From NCBI RefSeq assembly GCF_029837695.1, contig NZ_JAOEEA010000013.1, forward strand, positions 85,663 through 149,662: a stretch of 64,000 nt of DNA, in the 5' to 3' direction. Made by a program: the position numbers and the translations under genes. Source of the DNA: Pseudomonas sp. GD04019 (GTDB lineage: Bacteria; Pseudomonadota; Gammaproteobacteria; Pseudomonadales; Pseudomonadaceae). Below are positions 58,239 to 64,000 of this stretch, in pieces (position 1 is the first letter of the stretch; each line of letters begins with the position of its first letter). Below the pieces are notes generated by a model that worked only from the letters and a program-made list of their open reading frames with translations, did not search any database and had not been told where the DNA came from.

Positions 58239-58979
58239 TCAGCCACGCCACTTCTCCCCCGGCACCAGGATCATGGAGAAGTACGGCGAGGCCAGCGGGT
58301 CCACCTCGTCCAGCGGCACGATGTGCTGGTTGTCCATGGTCGCGCGTTCCACGTAATGCGCGCGCTCGGCCAGGCCGAGGCGTCGCAGCACGCGGCGCAC
58401 CTTGTCGAAGTTGCGGCCAAGCTTCATCACCACGGCGGCCTCGGCACTACGCAGGCGCTGCTCCAGTTCCTCTTCCGGCAACACGCCGGAAAGCACGCTC
58501 AAGGATTGGTTGCGATACACCAGCGGTGTGCCCAGCACCGAGGCGCAGCCAAGCATGGAGCACACGCCGGGCACCACCTCGGCCTCGTATTGCTCGGCAA
58601 GGCGATCGTGCAGGTACATGTAGGAGCCGTAGAAAAATGGGTCACCCTCGCAGATCACCGCCACGTCGCGGCCGGCCTCCAGCTCGGCGGCGATCTGCAC
58701 GGCGCAGGTGTCGTAGAAGTCGGCGATCACATCCTCGTAGGTCAGCGGCGGCTCCAGCTTCTCGGTAGTCACCGGGTAGACCAGCGGCAGGCGGCGCTGC
58801 GCCTCGGTGAGATGCTGTTCGATGATGCCAAAGGCGTTGCCGCCCTGGCCTTTATTCGCCTTGGCCTTGGCCACGAAGTAGCCCACCACCGGCGCGGACT
58901 GCAGCAGGCGCAGGGCCTTGAGGGTGATCAGCTCTGGATCACCGGGGCCGACGCCGAGGCCGAGCAGACGTCCCCTCAT
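58239..58979 (-). CDS. cobI: Precorrin-2 C20-methyltransferase
   Basis: The 246-residue SAM-dependent enzyme makes precorrin-3A. It has LLGLGVGPGDPELITLKALRLL (about 5-26), YFVAKAKANKGQGGNAF, VICEGDPFFYGSYMYLHDRL and VVPGVCSMLGCASVLGTPLVYRNQSLSVLSG. The ATG at 58979 overlaps the cobH stop by one base (TGATG) and follows GGAGGTGGAG. Confidence 0.96.
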   Translation of the reverse strand: MRGRLLGLGVGPGDPELITLKALRLLQSAPVVGYFVAKAKANKGQGGNAFGIIEQHLTEAQRRLPLVYPVTTEKLEPPLTYEDVIADFYDTCAVQIAAELEAGRDVAVICEGDPFFYGSYMYLHDRLAEQYEAEVVPGVCSMLGCASVLGTPLVYRNQSLSVLSGVLPEEELEQRLRSAEAAVVMKLGRNFDKVRRVLRRLGLAERAHYVERATMDNQHIVPLDEVDPLASPYFSMILVPGEKWRG

Positions 58980-59605
58980 CACTCCACCTCCGTGGCCAGG
59001 GCGTTGACCGCGGCGGCGGCCATGGCGCTGCCGCCGCGACGACCGCGCACGATGACGTAGGGCACACCGCGGCTGTCGGCGGCGAGCATGTCCTTGGACT
59101 CGGCCGCGCCGATGAAGCCCACCGGCATGCCGAGGATCAGCGCCGGCCTGGGCGCGCCAGCGTCGAGCATCTCCAGCAAGTAGAACAGCGCGGTGGGCGC
59201 ATTGCCGATCACCACCACGCTGCCTTCCAGATGCTCGCGCCAGTGTTCCAGGGCCGCCGCCGAGCGGGTGTTGCCGAGGTCACGGGCCAGCTGCGGCACG
59301 TCCGCCTCGTTCAAGGTGCAGATCACTTGGTTGCCCGCCGGCAGGCGCGCACGGGTGATGCCCTCGGCGACCATGCGCGCGTCGCAGAGGATCGGCGCGC
59401 CCTTGGCCAATGCCGCGCGGCCGGCGGCGCCGGCACCGGGTGAGAAGCGCAGGTCCTGCACCACGTCGACCATGCCGCAGGCATGGATCAGCCGCACGGC
59501 GAGCTTTTCCATATCGGCCGGGATGGCGGCCAGGTCGGCCTCGGCGCGGATGGTGGCGAAGGATTGGCGATAGATCTCCTGACCATCGCGGATGTATTCG
59601 ATCAT
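58979..59605 (-). CDS. cobH: Precorrin-8X methylmutase
   Basis: The 208-residue enzyme moves the C11 methyl group to C12 to form hydrogenobyrinate. The catalytic His41 lies in RLIHACGMVDV, and the family blocks PILCDARMVAEGITRARLP, VVIGNAPTALFYLLEML, GMPVGFIGAAESK and VRGRRGGSAMAAAAVNAL are present. It overlaps cobG by 4 nt (ATGA) and cobI by 1 nt. Confidence 0.97.
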   Translation of the reverse strand: MIEYIRDGQEIYRQSFATIRAEADLAAIPADMEKLAVRLIHACGMVDVVQDLRFSPGAGAAGRAALAKGAPILCDARMVAEGITRARLPAGNQVICTLNEADVPQLARDLGNTRSAAALEHWREHLEGSVVVIGNAPTALFYLLEMLDAGAPRPALILGMPVGFIGAAESKDMLAADSRGVPYVIVRGRRGGSAMAAAAVNALATEVE

Positions 59606-60987
59606 TCGGGTGTTCCTGCGGCGAGCTGCTCGCCGGCTTGGTCGATATCGAGGGATTGCGCCAGCAGGCGGCCGAATGCGGCCTGGCCCTGCTCGCGGCG
59701 ATAGAGGTCATAGCGGCCGCCGGGCTGGGCCAGCAGCGTGTAGGGCGCGACATGGGCGGCGGCGCAGCTGCGCGGACAGCCGCACAGGTGCACCTGTGCC
59801 GGGCCGTGCGGGCCCAGGTGATCCGCCAGGCGCACGGCATCGGCCTTGGTGTCCGCCGCTGCCTTGGCGCAGCCGGCGCTGCCGCTGCAGGCGAGTACCC
59901 GAGCCAGCGGCGCGCGGGTATCCAACAGCAGGCCGATGTCGTTCATGGCCTGGGCCACGGCGGCCCGGCGCTCGACCGGTACATCCGGCAGCAGCACGCC
60001 CTGCCAGGGTGTGAGACGCAGCTCGCCGCTGCCCTCGGCGTCTGCCAGGTCGGCCAGGGCCCAGAGCTGGGTGGCTTCGAGTCGGCCCAGCGGCGCGCCG
60101 GCCAGCAGCATTACCAGGCCGGATTGCGACTGGGCGTGAATGCCCAGAGGAGCGCCATCCGCCTGAGCTCGTTGAGCAGGCGCCGGTGGCGTGTTCAGGG
60201 CGAAAGGCAGGCGTGCCTGCAGGCGAGCGAGGAAGCCCGCTACGGCCAGTTCGGCCAGCAGCTGGCGCATGCGGCTGTGCTCGCCGGCCAGCTCGAGGAA
60301 CAGCTGCAGCGCAGCCTTCACCAGCGGCTCCGCCTGATCAACTTCAATGCTGGCCAGGGCCTGGTCGCACGGCGAGCCGGCCAGGCCGAAGGCCAGCTGC
60401 TTGCCATCGGGCAAGGCGCTGAGCCAGAGATCGTGGGGATGGTCGAGCATGGCCAGGGCCTCGCCCCCATCCAGCTGCAGGGCGAACTTGGCGGAGAGGC
60501 GGTGGAATTCCGGGGAGTCCTGCAGCAGTGCCAGCAGGCGCTCGGCCAGCGGGCGGGTGTCCAGATGGGCGGCCGGATCGCGCCCGGCGGCGGGGCTGAG
60601 CAGCAGGTTGCGTACGTCGTCGGCGGCAGGATTGCTGGGGCCGAGGTCGGCGGCCAGCAGATGCGCCACCAGCGCGGCCTGCTCGCCCTCGCGCACGCCG
60701 CGAATCTGCAGGTTGCTGCGGTTGGTCAGTTCCAGCACGCCGCTGGCGCACATCCGCGCCGCCTCGGCCACGGCGCGGGCCTGGGCGCTGCTCAGCAGGC
60801 CTCCAGGCAGCTTGATCCGGCAGATGCCGCCATCCAGCGCGGACACGACGCGCCACAGCCCCGGGCAGGCGGAGGGCCTGGGAGCAGATGCGACAACGGC
60901 GGCGGATGGATCGGGTTTCAAGCGGTCACCGACAACGAACGACGCGGCGACCGAACCAGTGAAATCCGCACAGGGATTTCTTGGCAT
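59602..60987 (-). CDS. cobG: Precorrin-3B synthase (oxygen-dependent)
   Basis: The 461-residue nitrite/sulfite-reductase-like protein hydroxylates precorrin-3A using O2. It has the ferredoxin-like DGGICRIKLPGG and LTNRSNLQIRGV segments and the Fe4S4 cysteines in ACSGSAGCAKAA and CGCPRSCAAAH. Its presence marks the aerobic pathway. The ATG at 60987 is preferred because longer frames run into the riboswitch; GGGGTG lies upstream. The N-terminal 35 residues before the conserved part are variable. Confidence 0.94.
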   Translation of the reverse strand: MPRNPCADFTGSVAASFVVGDRLKPDPSAAVVASAPRPSACPGLWRVVSALDGGICRIKLPGGLLSSAQARAVAEAARMCASGVLELTNRSNLQIRGVREGEQAALVAHLLAADLGPSNPAADDVRNLLLSPAAGRDPAAHLDTRPLAERLLALLQDSPEFHRLSAKFALQLDGGEALAMLDHPHDLWLSALPDGKQLAFGLAGSPCDQALASIEVDQAEPLVKAALQLFLELAGEHSRMRQLLAELAVAGFLARLQARLPFALNTPPAPAQRAQADGAPLGIHAQSQSGLVMLLAGAPLGRLEATQLWALADLADAEGSGELRLTPWQGVLLPDVPVERRAAVAQAMNDIGLLLDTRAPLARVLACSGSAGCAKAAADTKADAVRLADHLGPHGPAQVHLCGCPRSCAAAHVAPYTLLAQPGGRYDLYRREQGQAAFGRLLAQSLDIDQAGEQLAAGTPE

Positions 60988-61024
60988 CGGTACACCCCGC
61001 CCGATGTTGGCACTCGCGACTGCG

Positions 61025-61169
61025 TCGTCGGCAGGTCTCCTGGCTGACAGGTCATCGTCGCTCCACGGCCTTCCCGATTGCTCAGTGGCATATGTGTGGA
61101 GCGACTCGCTGCGTACAGTTGCGGGGGCAGCCACGGTATGACCGTGTTCCCTCTTCGAGCCTGTCTACG
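61025..61169 (-). ncRNA. Cobalamin riboswitch upstream of cobG
   Basis: The minus-strand leader contains GAAGAGGGAACACGGTC, the core GCTGCCCCCGCAACTG, TGCCACTGAGCAATCGGGAAGGCC and GTCAGCCAGGAGACCTGCC. CGTAGACAGG at the 5' side pairs, with mismatches, with CCTGCCGACG at the 3' side (P1). GGGCGGGGTGTACCG precedes the cobG ATG and probably forms the expression platform, so control of translation initiation is likely. It should regulate cobG-cobH-cobI-cobJ. Confidence 0.93.
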
Positions 61170-61295
61170 ATCTGCTGCGCGTCGGCCCTGCTGCGTTAAA
61201 AGCGGACTCGGAATGCTCATGTGCTACAGCACACTCCGCTTCCTCGCCTGCTTTTGCCTTGCATGGCTCTAGCTCGCGAGATGGTAAACAGACTC
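61157..61295. repeat. MITE-like palindromic element between cobG and cobL
   Basis: A 139-bp element with imperfect inverted ends GAGCCTGTCTACGATCTG / GAGTCTGTTTACCATCTC (14 of 18 identical). Its centre (CTCGGAATGCTCATGTGCTACAGCACAC) resembles the centre of the element at 38041 (CTCGGAATCCTCATGTAC). Its left end overlaps the 5' edge of the cobG riboswitch. The rest of the 402-nt divergent gap holds the cobL promoter. Confidence 0.75.
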
Positions 61296-61389
61296 TTAGG
61301 CCCGTTTATATGGGCACCGACGAAGGCGCTATTATGCCCGCTTTGCCCGGCGCCGCGACATGCGCCACGACAACAGGTAGGAATCGCCG

Positions 61390-62592
61390 ATGGCGCAATG
61401 GCTGACAGTGGTGGGAATCGGCGAAGACGGCTACCCCGGCCTGGGCAAGGCAGCGCGCCGCGCGTTGCTGGCGGCCGAGCGGATCATCGGCGCACCACGC
61501 CAGCTCGACCTGCTGCCACCCTGCATTTGCGCCCCGCGCGAGGTCTGGCCGAGCCCCTTCAGCCTCGAACCCGTGCTGCAGCGGCGCGGCACACCGACCT
61601 GCGTGCTGGCCAGTGGCGACCCCATGCTGTTCGGCGTCGGCGCCAGCCTGGCCCGGCAGGTCGATGCAAACGAGCTGCTGGTGCTGCCGGCGCCTTCCTC
61701 CTACTCGCTGGCCGCCGCGCGCCTGGGCTGGCCGCTGCAGGACGTGACCCTGCTGTCGGTAGTGGCGCGCCCTCTGCCTGCCGTCGCCCGCCATCTGCAT
61801 GACGGCCAGCGCCTGCTGATCCTGTGCAATGACGGCGATAGCCCGGCAGCTATCGCCGCCCTGCTGCGAGAGCGTGGCTTCGGCGCCAGCCGCTTGAGCG
61901 TGCTGGAGCACCTGGGCGGCCCGCTGGAGCGGCGCATCGATGGCCTGGCCGCGAGCTGGAATGTAGAAGCAGTCGCCGCGTTGAATCTGCTGGCCGTGGA
62001 ATGCCAGGTCGATACCGGCGTGCAAGCGCTACCGCTGACCATCGGCCTGCACGACGACGCCTACCAGCACGATGGCCAACTGACCAAGCGCGACGTGCGC
62101 GCCATCACCCTCGCCCGCCTGGCACCTCGTCCCGGCGAGCTGTTGTGGGATGTCGGCGCCGGTTGCGGCTCGATCGGCATCGAGTGGCTGCGCAGCCATC
62201 CGCGCTGCCGCGCCATCGCCATCGAGGCGAACGAAGGCCGCCAGCAGCTGATCGCCCATAACCGCGACGCCCTCGGCGTACCGCAGCTGCAACTGGTGGC
62301 CGGCGAGGCACCGGAAGCGCTGGCCGGACTGGAATTCCCCGACGCCATCTTTATCGGCGGCGGCGTCACCGTGCCCGGCGTGCTGGAGCTGTGCTGGCAG
62401 GCGCTCAAGCCCGGCGGCCGGCTGATCGCCAATGCCGTGACCCTGCAGAGCGAGGCCATGCTAGTGGCCTTCCGCGAACAGCACGGCGGCGAGCTGATCC
62501 GCATCGCCGTGAGCCAGGCCCAGCCGCTGGGCGACTTCGACACCTGGCGCAGCGCCCTGCCGATCACCCTGCTGGAAGCCCGCAAACCTTGA
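61390..62592 (+). CDS. cobL: Precorrin-6Y C5,15-methyltransferase (decarboxylating)
   Basis: The 400-residue fusion has an N-terminal CbiE domain (about 1-195: LTVVGIGEDGYPGLGKAARRAL, VLASGDPMLFGVGASL) and a C-terminal CbiT domain (about 205-398: TKRDVRAITLARLAPRPGELLWDVGAGCGSIGIEW). It methylates C5 and C15 and decarboxylates the C12 acetate. No riboswitch was found upstream on this strand. The stop overlaps the cobK start (TTGA). Confidence 0.96.
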   Translation: MAQWLTVVGIGEDGYPGLGKAARRALLAAERIIGAPRQLDLLPPCICAPREVWPSPFSLEPVLQRRGTPTCVLASGDPMLFGVGASLARQVDANELLVLPAPSSYSLAAARLGWPLQDVTLLSVVARPLPAVARHLHDGQRLLILCNDGDSPAAIAALLRERGFGASRLSVLEHLGGPLERRIDGLAASWNVEAVAALNLLAVECQVDTGVQALPLTIGLHDDAYQHDGQLTKRDVRAITLARLAPRPGELLWDVGAGCGSIGIEWLRSHPRCRAIAIEANEGRQQLIAHNRDALGVPQLQLVAGEAPEALAGLEFPDAIFIGGGVTVPGVLELCWQALKPGGRLIANAVTLQSEAMLVAFREQHGGELIRIAVSQAQPLGDFDTWRSALPITLLEARKP

Positions 62593-63323
62593 CCCGCGTG
62601 CTGCTGCTCGGTGGTGTCGGCGACGCGCTGCGCCTGGCCCGCCGCCTGGGCCCCGGGCATCTGTACAGCCTGGCCGGGCTGGGCAAGGTGCCGGACGATC
62701 TGACTTGCCAGGTGCGCGTTGGTGGTTTCGGCGGTGCCGAGGGCCTGGCCGACTTTATCCGCACCGAAGGCTTCGACCTGCTGCTGGACGTCACCCACCC
62801 CTATGCCGCGCGGATCAGCGCCAATGCCGCCACGGCTGCAAAGCTGGCCGGCGTGCCCTGCTGGGCGCTACGTCGGCCGGGCTGGCAGCCACAGCCCGGC
62901 GACGACTGGCGCGAGGTGGCCGACTGGGCCGCGCTGGTCGAGGCCCTGGCGTCCTTTCACAAGCCCTTCTTCACCCTGGGCCGCGAGCCGCTGGCGCATC
63001 TCGACGAGATTCCCGCGCACCTGCACTGGACCCTGCGCCTGCTCGATGCCCAGCCCGAACACCCACGCGTCCGCTGCATCGCCGCCCGCGGCCCCTTCAC
63101 CCTCGAAGACGAACGCGCGCTGTTCGCCGCCGAAGGCTTCGATGTGCTGGTCAGCAAGAACAGTGGCGGCAATGCCACCGAGGCCAAGCTGCAGGTCGCC
63201 CGCGAGCGCGGCCTGCCGGTGCTGATCCTGCAGCGCCCGCAACTGCCCGAGGTGGAGCGCAGCTTCGCCGATCCCGAAACCCTGTGGCAGGCGCTGCAGC
63301 CGCTGCTCCGAGAACTCCGATGA
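62589..63323 (+). CDS. cobK: Precorrin-6A reductase
   Basis: The 244-residue NADPH-dependent reductase has TRVLLLGGVGDALRLARRL (residues 2-20), LLLDVTHPYAARISANAATAA, FFTLGREPLAHL and VSKNSGGNATEAKLQVARERGLPVLIL. The start is a TTG overlapping the cobL stop; a GTG three codons later is possible. It directly follows cobL, with no cbiD between them. Confidence 0.94.
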   Translation: MTRVLLLGGVGDALRLARRLGPGHLYSLAGLGKVPDDLTCQVRVGGFGGAEGLADFIRTEGFDLLLDVTHPYAARISANAATAAKLAGVPCWALRRPGWQPQPGDDWREVADWAALVEALASFHKPFFTLGREPLAHLDEIPAHLHWTLRLLDAQPEHPRVRCIAARGPFTLEDERALFAAEGFDVLVSKNSGGNATEAKLQVARERGLPVLILQRPQLPEVERSFADPETLWQALQPLLRELR

Positions 63324-64000
63324 AGACCGAAAGCTACGCCCGCGTGCTGTTCGCCGGCCCAGACCTGAATCACGGCAGCTTTGCCGAACTGGCCCGCCGC
63401 CAGTTCAGCGAACAGTTCGGCGCCGCCGTGCTGGACGATCTGTTCGATTCCGATGCCGGCTATGACCAGCTCTGGGCACAAGTGCGCGAATGCCTGAGCA
63501 GCGAAGAACTGCCGCTATTGGTCGTCGATCTCGATCCACTTGGCAGCAGCCCGCAGCTGGACTGGCTGCGCGGCGAACTGCAGACCCTGGCCGGCGAGCA
63601 GGCTGATCGGCTATTTGTCTGCGCTGGCAATGTCGAGGACATGGCCGCCCTGGCCGCAGTGATCCAGCAGCCGGAAAAACATCTGGGCTGCGTGGACGTG
63701 CCGCAACTGCCGGCAAGCCACAGCTGGTCATGCATCCCACCGCACCGCTATCGCGTGCTGCTGTGCAACGGCCCGCGTTGCACCCGGCGCGGCGCCCTGC
63801 CCTTGTGGAAGCTGTTGCGCGAGGAGCTGAAGGCGGCCGGCCGCCTGGAGACCGAAGACGGCGTGCATATCACCCGCACCCAGTGCCAGTTCCCCTGCGA
63901 CCTGGGGCCGACCCTGAGTGTCTACCCGAGTGGCGAGTGGTACCGCATACGCGATGCGGCCGAGGTGAAACGCCTGGTGCAGGAGCGCTTCGTCGAGGAG
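63320..64000 (+). CDS. (2Fe-2S) ferredoxin-like protein (partial)
   Basis: 227 codons lie in the window and the gene runs off the right edge. The C-terminal part is a thioredoxin-like 2Fe-2S domain with LLCNGPRCTRRGALPLWKLLREELK and TQCQFPCDLGPTLSVYP, giving four likely cluster Cys (CNGPRC and CQFPC). The N-terminal part (about 1-140) is unrecognised. The ATG overlaps the cobK stop (ATGA), so it belongs to the cobL-cobK unit. It may donate electrons in B12 synthesis, by context only. Confidence 0.82.
   Translation, partial: MKTESYARVLFAGPDLNHGSFAELARRQFSEQFGAAVLDDLFDSDAGYDQLWAQVRECLSSEELPLLVVDLDPLGSSPQLDWLRGELQTLAGEQADRLFVCAGNVEDMAALAAVIQQPEKHLGCVDVPQLPASHSWSCIPPHRYRVLLCNGPRCTRRGALPLWKLLREELKAAGRLETEDGVHITRTQCQFPCDLGPTLSVYPSGEWYRIRDAAEVKRLVQERFVEE

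Overview
The window is high-GC, densely coded chromosomal DNA of a Pseudomonas. Gene content, codon use and several gene orders recall P. aeruginosa blocks: the quiP neighbourhood, fadL to cobO, cobM to the chelatase genes, and cobJ to cobK. This comparison is from memory, not from a search. It looks like core chromosome with a few small insertions. No rRNA, tRNA, CRISPR array, prophage or insertion sequence was recognised.

Layout. 1-7.2 kb: two tandem OmpA-type lipoproteins (one cut by the window edge), small conserved proteins including two SEC-C proteins, and the acyl-homoserine-lactone acylase quiP. 7.2-10.2 kb: a three-gene operon (ferritin-like hydrolase, MprF-like acyltransferase, fatty acid desaturase). 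10.4-17.7 kb: a beta-helix surface protein, a PL7 alginate lyase, an orphan phage-type protein, FadL, glutathione peroxidase, and a MarR/MFS unit with a 40-residue coupled ORF. 17.9-27.2 kb: the late cobalamin operon cobO-cobB-bluB-cbiB-cobD-cobQ-cobU-cobT-cobC-cobS behind a cobalamin riboswitch. 27.3-34.5 kb: a signalling operon (HD-GYP response regulator, 1463-residue hybrid kinase, double-REC kinase). 34.6-38.8 kb: housekeeping genes (Csp copper store, HNH protein, O-methyltransferase, two NlpC/P60 lipoproteins, sirtuin, DNA glycosylase). 38.9-51.3 kb: cobM-cobE-cbtA-cbtB diverging from cobW-cobN, each arm with its own cobalamin riboswitch; then a DAHP synthase with two aromatic-rich leader peptides, a ChlI/VWA chelatase pair and cobF. 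51.3-56.3 kb: an accessory zone with an AT-rich HEPN-like gene, a 0.9-kb repeat block, a flavin reductase, an alpha/beta hydrolase and an AbiE toxin-antitoxin pair. 56.3-64 kb: cobJ-cobI-cobH-cobG behind a fourth riboswitch, diverging from cobL-cobK and a ferredoxin-like gene cut by the window end.

Together the cob genes encode an almost complete oxygen-dependent B12 route: CobI, G, J, M, F, K, L and H build the corrin ring, CobB amidates it, CobN with ChlI/VWA partners inserts cobalt, CobO adenosylates, and CobQ, CbiB, CobD, BluB, CobU, CobT, CobS and CobC finish the lower loop. CbtA/CbtB probably import cobalt and CobW handles the metal. cobA is not in the window. Four riboswitches give B12 feedback to all arms except cobL-cobK and the chlI-cobF group.

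Most notable points: tandem aromatic-rich leader peptides around a terminator upstream of the DAHP synthase; an AT-rich HEPN-like candidate defence gene beside a change in codon use in cobF; one palindrome that appears to supply both -35 boxes for two divergent riboswitch transcripts; AbiE embedded in a cob locus; and several families of palindromic intergenic repeats, one of which ends inside a riboswitch.
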